Shown piece after piece: positions 48,611 to 60,214 of a DNA stretch of 64,000 nucleotides. The position numbers and the translations under genes were made by a program. The stretch comes from Bigelowiella natans CCMP2755. Lineage: Eukaryota > Cercozoa > Chlorarachniophyceae. How positions within the stretch are numbered: position 1 is the first letter of the stretch; every line of letters starts with the position of its first letter. Location: the NCBI GenBank assembly GCA_000320545.1, contig ADNK01002106.1, positions 42,501-106,500 on the forward strand, in the 5' to 3' direction. A model generated the notes under the pieces. That model saw only the letters and a list, made by a program, of their open reading frames with translations, ran no database searches and was not told the origin of the DNA.

Positions 48611-49151
48611 CGAGGCGGACACTTCATTAAGATCATATATACATTGCACACTACTCGCTGTTTTCTGGCAGAGCGCTGTGATGGACATCCATGCCGCGAC
48701 CCACTCCACCGCCCCACCCAAGGCCCTTCCACCCCCCACCCCCCACCAGAAACAACATTATCATTATTATAATCGTCGTCATCACCAGCAGCAACAGCCA
48801 CTGGTCCAAGGCTCACCACCCCTCACAGGAGGCAGCGGGCAGGTAGGAGCAGGAGACCGACGACAGTACAATCTCTCGACGAAATTTGGTGAATCACTTG
48901 CATTAGCTGTTGGCGGAGACGGGGGAGAGAGAAACCGACGCCCGTTTTCGGCTTTCCCTTTGAATCATGGGGTCAGGACCGCGGGCCAAGCACTCATGGC
49001 GAAGAACGGCATAAAAGGTTACATTAGTCGAAATCAACAAAGTGAGCAATTGACGCCTGAGGCAGCGCCTTCAAGAACGACTAGCCGCACTGCCATCACC
49101 GGGAGTAGCAGACGCCGCCTCGCGTGGCTACCTCCACCAGAGAACAGCTAA
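45882..49151 (+). CDS. Putative SPICE-like centriole/spindle coiled-coil protein
   Basis: Eight exons join in phase: 45882-45950, 46058-46216, 46350-46572, 46732-47294 (donor could be 47270), 47692-47784, 48081-48125, 48330-48461 and 48672-49151, giving about 587 residues. The N-terminus, TIHDLSKYRLSQKELKLKR followed by SKHTS, resembles the conserved N-terminal motif I recall for SPICE1/CCDC52 (TVTDLTVHRATPEDLVRR, then HKSKN). The middle is low-complexity, polar and acidic. Exons 5-7 form a coiled coil (VVMKLLDTSNQQLQIINK, then ENENLELRSQ, then EALRDRQEELTEQLRTLRQ). The C-terminus is Pro/Gln/Ser-rich and basic. SPICE1 acts in centriole duplication and spindle assembly in animals. The assignment rests on one short motif plus the coiled coil and is tentative. 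Confidence 0.5.
46295..46346. repeat. Compound (CA)n(TA)n microsatellite
   Basis: CA units then TA units ending directly at the acceptor (tattag) of the exon at 46350. Confidence 0.9.
47999..48052. repeat. (CACACG)n hexanucleotide repeat
   Basis: About nine units of cacacg in the intron upstream of the 48081 exon. Confidence 0.9.
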
Positions 49152-50239
49152 GAAAAGAGATGGCTTAATTGTAGAATGACGACAGAATGGTGCACGCGCA
49201 TACAGATATGTGTGGATGCATAAGCTACCTTGTGTTTTTCGCATGATTAGTCGTCATGCGGATATTTTGACCATTTGTAGCTCTGCTACGTCACAGTTTG
49301 ATTGAATGATAGAATAGCTTGGAAATGGGCAAGCACTTACATCACTTACAGTCGTCGTGAGTTTGTGTGTAGTTCCAATGATTAAAATTGCATGTGAAAA
49401 ATGCAACTACATGTTAAAAAAAATATTAATTCGTCGTTGTCGCGGTTGTTGAAACCCAACAGATGTTGGAATCCTGACATGACGTTTGCACACACGTGAG
49501 GTTGCAACATTGTCAGTCCACGGGACTTGGCACTGATTGCGCAATGGCACACCACTGACCAATGCAGCTATCGTAGTGCGGCGAGGGGTTCACTACACTG
49601 ACAAGCACGCAACAATGGGCATGATGCTTTGGCATGCAGTGTGTGGGCAACGCTGTGTTTTTTCCTTCGCCCGAATCACCAATCTAGCAATGCTGGAATG
49701 CTAGAATGTGGGCAATGCGTCGCTCATGCACGCGCCACACGCTCCAGCTGCTCTGGTGTTGTTGTGCTTGCAGCCATCACATCGCAATGTTAGCTAGCTA
49801 GCTAGCTAGGAACTTGGAAACGACCTCGATGCCGTTTGCTAGTATGGGGATCGAGAGCAGCCTCCACGTGCACACATTGCCGTGATGGCGTGCGTGGGTC
49901 TGCAGCTGTCGTCACGGGCTGAGCGCAGGGTGCAGATGAGTTGCACGTCCCCCATGATCCTTTTATCAACCTCTCCATTGGAGTCACTTGGTTCAAGTTG
50001 ACGCCAGAGGGATTGGCAGCAATGTTCGTTTGGGGTCATTTGTCATGCCATGTGCAAGCCCTCATCTAGCCTTGCACCCCCCCCCCCCCCCCCCCTCTCT
50101 CTCTTCCTCACCTCTGGACTTCCTCATTGTGCACGCGATGACATGGTCATGCAAACATCGTCCACCAGTCGATCATGCTGGCATGTGCACGTCTGCATGA
50201 TGATGGCATGGCCAAGCGCTGTGCACGCTTGTGCGTGCG

Positions 50240-50276
<37 letters not shown>

Positions 50277-50359
50277 GTGCAAATCGTCAGAATCGAATAG
50301 CAAGAAGTTGTTTTCCCTGCATCTGCTGCAGTCATCAAACCGTTGAACCTAGCTTGCAA
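49152..50359. other. Spacer, no gene seen
   Basis: Contains gctagct tandem units (49793-49808), a poly-C run (about 50079-50095) and a GT repeat (about 50243-50271). No coding ORF is seen. It ends where weak homology to the right arm of the inverted repeat starts. Confidence 0.45.
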
Positions 50360-50548
50360 CTGTGCTTGGTGTGACTTGTGCAGGTGCGCGCTGGTGTCAA
50401 CCCTTCGTGAGTGCACATGCATTTTTTCTAGTTTTGTGTGCTCATCGCCAAAGCTGCGATGTGTGATTTTGGTTGTCCTCATGACATGTCGTGCAGTCGT
50501 ACGATGAGGCTAAGATCATAACCTCAGTGCATTTACGATTCTAAGACA

Positions 50549-51618
50549 TCACACTTTGAAACTGCCTAAATCTGTAGTTGGATTGGACTGTTCTTTCCGT
50601 TCGCTAATGCTTCTCTCTCTTGACTTCGATGAAGAACGATCACTTCTGCGAACCTTTGCCGATGAGAGGGGGTCTAAATTTGCACCGTCTGGCTGCTGAA
50701 CGCCCATGTTCTTTTTCCTTTGTACACCTTCCGCCCCAGCAAAAGGCGATATTGTGGATGCAAAATGATCGGCCGCGAGACGTATCGACTTAACCTCAGC
50801 TACCCTTCTGCTCGATTGAATTTTACTATCAAGCGTGCTTGATTCTGGAGCATAAACAGTGTATCGTCTCTCTATATCTGTCGTGACCAGTCCATCGACT
50901 CGTCCAAGACGCACAGATTCGCGGCGGGATCTGAACGCACGGTTGATTCGAGAGAAAATATTGATCCCCGCCGCCGATGTGCTCCCATGACTACTGTTGA
51001 TATTCGAAGCCGCCCTTCTCTGGCTAGGCCTACGGTGATGACCTTTCTTGGTTTGTTGGTTAGAGGAGCGGATCGAGTACAGCATTGATTGGATAATAGT
51101 GCAGGAAACCAGCTGCTTCAACAGCATTAAGATAAAGTACGAATCGTCATCGAGATTCATCAAGAGCGCGGTCATGATCGAAATTATGCTGATGACCGTG
51201 AAGATCACGCTGAAGACGCCAATGAAAGTGGCTAGTTGTTCGAGCTCCGCCAGCTTCGGGCGAATGGACTGCATCGATTCGGATTGCACGGTGGCTCTGA
51301 ACCACAAGTAACCGCACGCAAGAAATAGCCCAAACCCAATGAAGTAAACTTGGCAGATGATCAGCACGGGAGATTCGACGCCCTCTGCGCGCATTAAGTC
51401 TGCTGTGATCTGCGTTGTAAATTCGAGGAATGCGAACACGAAGAACCCCCATCGTGTGCGAGGCAGAAATTCCTTGATCTTCTTGGCGGCACTGAGCTTT
51501 TTCGCTGACTCGATGATGCTCAACATCACCTCAATGATATTAAGCAGCATTATCTGGTAGCGGATGAACAGCAAAACAGAAGAAACGAGTATGATATGAA
51601 ATTGTGAGAAGCTAAAAG

Positions 51619-51656
<38 letters not shown>

Positions 51657-52121
51657 GCAGGTATGGAGGAAAAAGGAGTGGGTCCCGCTTTTCTCCCACC
51701 ACTTGATAGCATTCGTTAGTTTACTACCGCTAGGCATAGATTGATGCTCGGATACATCAGGCCGTAGAGCACGCCAACGAGATGCTGTGGCAGGACCCGT
51801 CGCGTGTAGAACGGATCAATGAAATAGAAGAGAACCCGGCTGAGAGTAGCAACTGTCACAAAAGCTCCAACTATCAGCCTCCAGCGAATCTTACGTCCAC
51901 GCACCATGTAGTATATGGCGGTAGCGGCTTGCAACAACATCACGATGCCGAAAAGATATGCAAAGATCTGCCATCGCAGAGAGTCGAGAGGGGGTACGGT
52001 CCGGAAGAGAAACATGAAGTTCTCGCTTGTCGTCGCACAAGAGCCACTGAAAAGGGTCTTTCCGCTTGCAGCCATGCTAGTCGTTAATGCCGTCGTATTG
52101 TATCTGATCAATACACATGTA

Positions 52122-52156
<35 letters not shown>

Positions 52157-52841
52157 CATACATGCATCATTTCCAAATATTTGTAGAAAAAGAATATGTG
52201 CATTTTAAATTTAGCATTTTGTCAACCATCATTATCATCATTATCATCATCACGATGCTCAAATGTTCATTTTCTCAAAATAACTCACAGATATCTGTTC
52301 TCGGTCCCCCCTGCCGGGCACTTTTGGCCAGTCATTTGCAGGGTGAGCGCACCCTTCTTCCCTTTGAAGCATCGGGGCACGAAGGGCGGCGTTGGTGTCC
52401 AGAAATACCGGTAACCGTCCGGCGTCTGCTTCCCATTGCACAAATCGAGGCTACTCCCTGTAAGTAATACGGTTGGAAGTAAGTCGGGAACAAGACCGCC
52501 TCAGGGTTGAAAAAGGGGGTGGAAAATGAAAGGAGAAAGAGAAAAAGGAATGTATTATATTACGACGCTGTCATTATCAACCACTACCTGGAGTATCAGA
52601 GCCGAGCACTAGGGTTCCGTTTGAATCGTAAGGACCCATGATAGGGAAGCCATCGAGTGCGTATCCGACAATTGGCGATGGGTCAGCTGTTGCATTCCAA
52701 TAGGTAGCGTATCGATTTGGCTGCTCATCGAGCCAGTAGCTTGTGTTCGCAGGGGTAGGGATGCCTGAATATGAATTCATACACTATCCTCATGCCACCA
52801 TACAAATAATAATAAATAATAATAATAATTAGCGTTGTGTT

Positions 52842-52886
<45 letters not shown>

Positions 52887-53324
52887 AACCTAGCTGAGAG
52901 AAGAGGCACACAGGTGGGAGATGGTAGTGGTAGGCGTGCTGTGCATCGACGTGGCCCATGCACGAGTCGAAGACCTTCGTCATCACCTGTGCGGTCTCGA
53001 TCATGATGCCGCTGACACTCACCTGATGAATTTGACACTGATGGTGATGATGGTTGTGACCGTGATGACAACGGCAGTGCTGCGTGTGAGGATGGATGAT
53101 GAAGACGTTAATGTCGCGATATTCTACGCGATTTCTTAGTTAGCACTTACCCCCACGGGCTGGTGTCCATTGAGAAGCACGATGCTTGAAGTAGAGTCGT
53201 CAATCGCTGGTATTGCTGGGATTTTTGCATACAAGCTATGGTAGCTCGGATCGTAGGTTCCCAGAGAGCAGCACCCTAGATATGAAACGATACACGTCGT
53301 CGACGTATCAGTAACGCGTGCAGC

Positions 53325-53365
<41 letters not shown>

Positions 53366-54793
53366 ACACACTCACACTTGCCACAAGCACAGACACAGAC
53401 AAACAAACTAGCACATGCATACATTCAAATATATGCATATATACTATGTACGCGTGTGGGTATGCCTCCAAGTGCCTCCTAAATTATTCAGTAACTAAAG
53501 CATCTATCTATCTCCGCATGAATAACAGTTACCCCCTGAAGATGAGCATCCGCTACAACAGGAACTAGAGCAACATCCTGAAGATGAGCATCCGCTACAG
53601 CAGGAACTAGAGCAACATCCTGAAGATGAGCATCCCGATGAGGAGGAACAGCATCCGCCAGAGGTTGAGCTATTGGTCGAGGAACAGGAGCCACCGGAAG
53701 AGCAGCAACTGCTGGAGCTCCAACTACTCGAGCATCCTGATGATGAGGATGAACACCCTCCCGAAGAGGAAGATGAGCAGCACCCACTGCTGCAACAGCC
53801 ACTACAACATCCGCAACTATTTCCCGTTTTCAGATGACACTTCAGGGAGCCCCAACAGGATTGAGAAGGAGCGGATATGTTTGCAACTCCATAGCCTCCG
53901 AACGTGTGATGGGGGGGAAGGCCAGAAACAAAAGACGTTGCGGAGCTTGCGCTGGAGTTGCCGGAGAAAGTAACATCAATAACAACGACGGTCTTCTGGC
54001 TCCCAGAAGCTGCCGAGAACGATACGACGCTTATGGCGTCCATGGATGTGTCTGTTTTCATGATTAGTATATATGTATTACATGCGTGAAGAACATCGCA
54101 CATACTCCCATGCACGCATGCACAAACACACAATACACACATGCACCCATGCGTTCATTATCATTATACTTATCTCTCCCTTTACTTACTTGCCAAGATA
54201 GAGATATGGTTGGTGATATTTAGCTTTAACTCTTGTTGATGACCCACACTCTGAGTCGCGACTGAGTAGTTAAGGGTCACGAAGAGGAGGGAGAGCTCCA
54301 CGATCGATGTCTTGATGATCATCGCCGTAGGAGCACGTACAACACCAGCGTTGTTGACGTGATCCGGGCAGTTGTTCATCACGATGTTGAGGGATGAATC
54401 GGAGATGAAAGTATTTGCGTTGCTGTACATGCAATAGTTGTTTGCGGAAGTCGGCACCGTTCCATTCTTGCAGATCACAGTCCAAGAGGTGCCGGTCCCT
54501 AAAGGACAGTCCTGCGAGAAACACGTGATTTCAATGTCTTTTATAGCTTGGTAATCATACTGGGTTGTTACAACCTGAGGAGCAGTATTCGACCCTCCTC
54601 CCCCTCCTCCACAACCACAGCCCAAGCAAGTTTCAAGAAGAGCAAACAAAATGCATATCCTGCCAAGAAGAATACATTGTTAATAAAATTAGGTAATGCA
54701 GATTTCCTGGCTGCAGTTCACTGCTCCCATACAATTAGTCCTCCCGTTCTCTCTAATATTAAATTACCAGCCTGCACAGCTTACTGCTTCCAT
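50549..54793 (-). CDS. YHYH-domain seven-transmembrane protein, copy B
   Basis: Same nine-exon structure as copy A: 54793-54768, 54659-54190, 54051-53533, 53273-53149, 53077-52888, 52764-52588, 52457-52289, 52103-51728 and 51553-50549, giving 1018 residues. Domains are the same (signal peptide, Cys/Ser tract, His-rich segment, YHYH, seven helices). The first residues differ slightly (MEAVSCAGW versus MGGASCAGW), with exon length conserved at 26 bases even though the flank has diverged. After GRVDGLVTT the tail is different and 86 residues longer, continuing through a Ser/Arg-rich region to TTDLGSFKV. The longer tail probably represents the ancestral form, because its relic is visible out of frame behind copy A. 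Confidence 0.8.
53535..53635 (-). repeat. 42-base coding minisatellite in the Cys/Ser tract, copy B
   Basis: Counterpart of 33960-34060 with the same unit number, so the array has not changed length between the two arms. Confidence 0.9.
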
Positions 54794-54880
54794 AGCGATT
54801 ATTTTATGGTGAGTCACACACACTACAATCCACAGGAGTTACTGTACGTGTAGCGGTAGCAATCAGCGGGAGTTACGAGG

Positions 54881-55373
54881 AGTATTGACAGATGATTCGA
54901 TTGATAGGCGGTAGTCTCTTGTCGTAGGAAGTATTTGTAGTCTTGAGGCATTTTTTGTTCTGTATTTTTCCGTTTTGTTCCCTTTTTTCTGGTGGATAAG
55001 TGATGAGCCTAGTCTCAGGGTGTGCTTTCGGTGCCCTTTTCTGATACAGTCAATGGCTCCGGTATTTTGCAACTTCAAGGCGGCCTACGAGCGAATATCT
55101 CACGAGAGATTTTCCATCCGGGAAAGCAATTTTAGGATGTCGCGGTACAAAATGCTCCGAGCAGTCACGACGTCCGAGTTAACACGCCATCGCACAAATC
55201 CCACAAGCGTTCGATGTTCTTCGACATTTTTCCTCGGTTGAAAGGGCGCATGTTTTTCTTCACTGCGACATGAGATTTTCACCTGCTCAGGGAATAATCG
55301 CATGTCGCTTTTTTGGGAAAAGATCTCTTTCAACAGAAACGTGACCACCCCTACTTGAAAACCCAAAGAGTCC
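54881..55373. other. Divergent promoter region
   Basis: Lies between the outer edge of the right arm and the lipase start. An ORF beginning at 55050 (MAPVFCNF...) is open for about 60 codons but has no clear splice link or family, so it is left uncalled. Confidence 0.35.
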
Positions 55374-56592
55374 ATGGGGAGTGCCGTACCGGCACCCTGT
55401 GTAAGTACAAACTAATTTCGAGAGGGCAGGGTTTGTAATCATATAATCTAGGGGTTTGCGCGTCCACTGACTCTGGTGCAATGATTTCACTCAGAAACCG
55501 AGGTGGGCGAAGAAAACCACTCCTGCTCCGCAAGATGATGTCAACATCGCAGATCCACCGGCGTCGTTCGTCCCTCCAAAGCTCCAGCACAGGTCGCCCT
55601 CATTCCGTGTCTTTAACACACGTCCTTTGAGCTCAGACAGCTTCATGGAAGACTCAGATATCGAAGTAAACATAGTAAAAAATGTCTCCGGCAAGCCGCT
55701 GTCATGGCCGAAGGAAGAAACTTCCCCTTGGGTCGGCCTTAAACACACTAGCATATCAGGCACTGCCTACTTTGTGAACCAAGGTATCCGCGAATTTAAA
55801 TCCGGTCACACGCGCCTCTCGCTCCGGTTAGGTGGCTGGGAGACGTTCCAGCTCATCACCGAAGATACTCGGAAGAAGAAACCATCACCCTCCACTTCAT
55901 CGCCATCCGAGCTTCAAGGTTCCGAAGCAGCATCAACGTCGTTCTCGTTAAAGGCGTTTTCAAATGACAAATATCTTATGTGGAAGGGGGAAGGTGCTGG
56001 GTTTTGCATTGATGAGCTCCCAACAGAGGGAGGGTGGTTTTCCTGGGGATCCAAGCCAAAAAATCAGCACTTGTTCTCATTCACCTTTATAGAAGGAGAA
56101 GAAGAGAAAGAAGAACAAGAAGGGAAGGAGCAAGACTCAGGAAGCGGAAGAGGAGAGGAAGAGGATGAAACAGAAGACAAAGTGGCTGCGTCTACGATGC
56201 CAGCGTCGTCTCAGCTTAGAGAGGCAGTCGCAACGGGGAGGAAAGTCAGGATAAAGACCTTCGATGGGTACTATATGCGGATTTATTTCCCTCTAAAGAA
56301 ACCAGGAGAAGCCAAGATTCAGGGTGCGTATCTCACAGCATGCAAAGAAGAGGAGGACGCAGATAGCTTTCAGCTGGTCTTGGCCGAGGACCCCACGATC
56401 ACGGTGCCGGAGCCAAAGGTGGCGATGAGGGTGTGTTTGGGGGGGAGGGCTTAGATATCTGTAATTCGAGTACTTCTCGAAAAACAAAGATTCATCAGAT
56501 GAAAAAGAGTAGCGATGAGTAGTCTATAGCGAAAGTGGAGTTGAATGCATGTGTTATAACAGGAAAAACGATTAGCAATAAACATCTCTCTC

Positions 56593-56655
<63 letters not shown>

Positions 56656-57885
56656 GTGTGCATGTTTCAACTGCCCTTCCAGGATGTGGAGAGAGTGCTC
56701 ATTCCTGAAGGCGAGGACGGCGGCGACGCAAAGGAGTGCGATAGCGGCCGTATACTGGCCGAGATGTGCTATGCTCTCTATCCCCCAAAACAGATGAAGA
56801 AACGCACAACATCCACTGCCGCCCTCAAAGCTGATGCCTCTTCCTCTTCTACCGCAAGATCGTCGTCTTCTATTCCTGGAGAGCTCTACCGAGCCGGTGA
56901 GGTAGCCCGCCTTAAGAGTACCCTTGGCAAAGACTACACGGAGGAGGTGTTTTTCGGGTCGGATGCCATTGATCTGCAGAGCGGCAAGAGGAACGACGGT
57001 AGCAGCAGCAATGGCCATCTGGCACACAGTAGCAACACGAACGGCGCGATGCTTCTGCTCTACTCCACCGCCAAGCCAAGGAGAGGAAGGGATCTGCAGC
57101 CGATGTACGTGATATTCCGCGGAACGACAAGTTTTAAGGACTTGCGTGCGGATATTGAATCGGTAGCCTTAGCACCTTTCGATGGGAGCAAGGGCAGCGT
57201 GTGCGGGCAGGGATTTGTGCGACAGCTAAAACTGCTTGACTGCTCTGTGCGGCGGCAAAAGCCGAACTTTGGCCTCATCAAATATCTCATGCTACGAGCT
57301 GCCCGCGCCTCCAACGTTGTAATTGCTGGCCATTCTCTGGGGGGGGCACTCGCCTCCCTCTGCTTTTATGCTCTGCAGAAGCACGAGCATGCAGCACCTT
57401 CATCATCATCATCGTCATCTTCGATATCCCCATCTACCCTTCGCCACAAATTACTCCTCCGCACCTTTGGAGCCCCGAAAGTTTTCCGAGTTGATCTCGC
57501 CGCGCAGCTGCAGGCGGCATATGTGCCTTCTGACAAGGACGCACGTTGCATCCGCTACGTTTTCGCGAATGATCCTATCCCTTCCCTCCCCCCCCTCCCA
57601 GCTTACTCACACTTTGGCCTCGAGCGCAAGTTCATGCCTAGGGACACGAAAGGTTCCGGTAGTAGCAGCAACGACAGCAACCTTGTTCTGATCTCAACCT
57701 CCTCTTCTCCTACCCCTTCGTCGTCCTCTTTCTCTTCTTCGATACGTGATTGGAAAAAGTCTTGGCGCCTGTTGCACTATCACCAATATCTCGCCGATCT
57801 GGCAGAGCCAATTGATGGATTATTGCGCAACCTAGCGGATCACTCACAATACAAAACCGCCTTCATACGATTACAATCCTCATAG
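55374..57885 (+). CDS. Class-3 lipase with beta-trefoil-like N-terminal half
   Basis: Three exons: 55374-55400 (MGSAVPAPC, donor gtaagt), 55495-56430 (donor could be 56418) and 56683-57885, giving about 721 residues. The C-terminal half is a fungal-type class-3 lipase: VIFRGTTSFKDLRADIE (oxyanion region, about 466), the nucleophile elbow GHSLGG with Ser about 539, and the acid in FANDPIPSLPP (about 617). A catalytic His is probably in the final HYHQY segment. It would hydrolyse acylglycerol ester bonds. The N-terminal 300 residues contain two repeats of the type 'KVRIKTFDGYYMRIY ... DSFQLVL' and 'FSLKAFSNDKYLMW', which look like fascin/actin-crosslinking beta-trefoil strands, separated by an acidic low-complexity linker. 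No signal peptide is seen, so it is likely cytosolic. Ser-rich inserts interrupt the lipase fold. Confidence 0.85.
56584..56651. repeat. (CT)n-rich repeat
   Basis: CT and CTTT units fill the intron just before the lipase catalytic exon. Confidence 0.9.
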
Positions 57886-59072
57886 CATAGCTCATTCATT
57901 ACATTACAAACAAGAGAAATCACATAGAAGAAATGATTTTGACTGTCGCGTCGATAGTACCGTGTTACTGCGATAAAGTACTGTACATAGCATATATATT
58001 TGGTGTTCAACCTACGACTTTGGATAACTACGTCCACATGTGCTTCGAACATCGTCGGCTTAGCATGCGCTATAATTGTGCTACTGTGGAACTGTGTCTA
58101 CCTTCCTCCAGTGCATGCATGGTGCTTATTAACTGCGTAACGCAGCACACACACACCGAAACATCATGCATTTGATTGCAAGAAACACATTATAGCGGAG
58201 ACCAACAGATTCAACATTAGCGCTGTATCCGCATTGCACAGCTACGTACATCGCATGAGGATGACCATTGAACAAATTTAATTGATTCTATAGAATTCAT
58301 TGCATCCGTCTTGCACACGCACACGTGCAGCAACAAGCAACGATCGTAGGCCACGGCGGCGTCGCCAGTTTTAGAGTTGTGGTATGCAAATTCTTTTATT
58401 TTTTTTAATTTGTCTTTTCACGCATGCTGGACCGTGGACGTGGTCAGAATAAGTAGCTACAGTCAAACCGGGCTGGTGGCGTGTGCGTGGTCGAACGAGT
58501 GCCGTGCGGTGTACAATTAGACAAACGTAACATGCGTAGTAGAGTCATACAGTGATATGCTTGGCCTGCAGCTGCCCTGCGCGAGATCGCCTATAGTTTT
58601 ATGCAGATGCGCGTGTGCTGCTTACGTTGACAATGGAGACAACGTAAATACCACATAGACATTGCACATAGCACAAAAAACTTTGTCTTTGGGCTGAACG
58701 TTACATTCTTCATGTACGATCCGCCCACAGCTAGCATAGACAGTCGACAGTCGTTGCGAAGGATTCCATCAAGTGTGCACGTGGAAAACACAGAATCCAC
58801 TATTAGACGTTCATGACAGTATTTACAATGACTTGTGAAAGCCCACGCAATGCAATCGTCTCATCCTGCATGGTTGGGGACATACATGTCCTGTCCTGCC
58901 TGAAATGGTATCAGATAGAACCCAGTCAACTGCTGCAGCAGCAATATTCACACCCTCCAAAGCTCTATTTACAGAGACAGGAGCCAGACCACGGTGATGC
59001 TTGACCGGATTAAGTAGAATAAAGACCCTGCTGCTGTTGCTATTCAGCGAAATATCATGTGAAACAACGTCC
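57886..59072. other. Spacer, no gene seen
   Basis: Lies between convergent 3' ends of the lipase and L37 genes. ORFs are short and without coding character. TGCATG words are frequent. Confidence 0.45.
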
Positions 59073-59395
59073 TTATATGTCCATATCGTCGTCCTCGTTA
59101 TAGTCTTCACCTTCCCCATCATTGTTTCGCTTCTTTATTTGGATGTCTTCGTTGACATCATTTCCCTCCTTTGCAAGAATCTTTGTCTTCGAACCCCACC
59201 GCTTTGCTCTATGGGCCTCTCTCCGGGCCTTTGCTTCTTCCAACTCCTTGGCAATGTCCGGTTCCTTCATGGCTGCAACTGTGACCTTTTCTAACATTTG
59301 ATCTAGCTTGGATCTCGCGAGCTTAGTGTTTACTGGTTTATATCTTTGCATCTCAATGGCTTTCCGGAACTATGAGGTGTAAGAGAGCGAGAGAA

Positions 59396-59443
<48 letters not shown>

Positions 59444-59798
59444 GAAAATTAAGTGGTCGCTTACTAAAATCATTGCATTTACACTCAATATCTAAAACGT
59501 GACACAGAAGACACAGAAAAAGTGGGCATGAAAGCTGTGTCAGAACCTTTTTCAAATAGCGCATTCTCCCACTGCCTTCGGTCCTCCTCCTCTTTGCCTT
59601 TTTGCTCCAGTTGTATCGTCGCATCTTTGCATCCGGGAATCCGCACGCTGCGCACCGCCTCTTTTGAGGGTGGTAAGACCGTTTACCACACCGTCGGCAT
59701 AAAATGTGATTCTTCTTGTTGTTGTGCTTCCCCTGCGAGTGAGTACCCTTTGTTCCGCCCCTCAATCTGAAGACCGAAACAATGGCCGCCGAGGACAT
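59073..59798 (-). CDS. RPL37: Ribosomal protein L37 (eL37) with unusual N- and C-terminal extensions
   Basis: Exon 1 (59798-59547) and exon 2 (59369-59073) join in phase 0, giving 182 residues. The core [55 protein letters not shown] is eL37 of the large cytosolic subunit, with the two CxxC pairs that bind zinc. Canonical eL37 starts MTKGT. Here the codon before Thr is not ATG; the frame continues upstream to [15 protein letters not shown], so the core is preceded by LRGG. An in-frame TAA lies shortly upstream. The usual ending (RRFKNGF-type) is absent: exon 2 instead adds about 98 residues with a basic helix ([17 protein letters not shown]) and a very acidic end ([11 protein letters not shown]). 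Typical eL37 is about 90-95 residues. The GA repeat at about 59388-59439 fills the intron. Core identity is firm; both extensions need transcript support. Confidence 0.85.
59388..59439. repeat. (GA)n dinucleotide repeat
   Basis: GA run with AAAG interruptions in the L37 intron. Confidence 0.9.
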
Positions 59799-59956
59799 CG
59801 AGGCTTCAAGTTCACGTGCCTTCTGAGAAATAGGGACAATGGAGTGATCAGGCTTTATTTATCACGACTAATATTGAAAATTGATGTATAAGACAGCAGA
59901 AGGATGATCTTGTTTCCACGTAATAATAATTGTGGTGTCCTACTCCTCTACATTGT

Positions 59957-60214
59957 CTACACGCTGTGGTACTCCTCTCCGCTGTCACTTCGCGAACAAC
60001 CTCTAATGGTTTCAAGTCCTGGCATTCTGTCGAAGAGGTCAAGATTCCTGACTGCCCTTTTCTTCCTGGCCCTTCCCACAGTCGTCCCTGAGCCATCAAA
60101 AGGCAAACAGTAACGATGCCGGCGGCGGCGAAGCGCCGCAGGGGCGCCATCGGAGATTCTGAAGGATCTCGGAGATGTCTCAGATATTGCCTCGTGATTC
60201 GACTCCTGCGACAT
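59957..60214 (-). CDS. Possible small basic protein, unrecognised
   Basis: An 85-codon ORF with a true ATG at 60214 and no intron. The product is Ser/Arg-rich with a run of arginines (ALRRRRHRY) and a KKRAVRNLDLFDRM segment. It lies about 160 bases upstream of the L37 start on the same strand, and an AATAAA-like signal (minus strand, near 59856) follows its stop. No family is recognised. It could be a chance ORF. Confidence 0.35.
   Translation of the reverse strand: MSQESNHEAISETSPRSFRISDGAPAALRRRRHRYCLPFDGSGTTVGRARKKRAVRNLDLFDRMPGLETIRGCSRSDSGEEYHSV

Larger units (their letters stand above)
50360..54880 (-). repeat. Right arm of the large inverted repeat
   Basis: Reverse-complement partner of 32733-37210. 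The near-identical core is about 50951-54783. Both ends diverge, the inner end at the last exon of the gene and the outer end inside exon 1. Confidence 0.92.

Noticed and set aside
32733-54880. Transposon or LTR explanation for the inverted repeat
   Set aside because: No transposase, reverse transcriptase, terminal repeats or target-site duplication was seen; the arms contain a host-like multi-exon gene.
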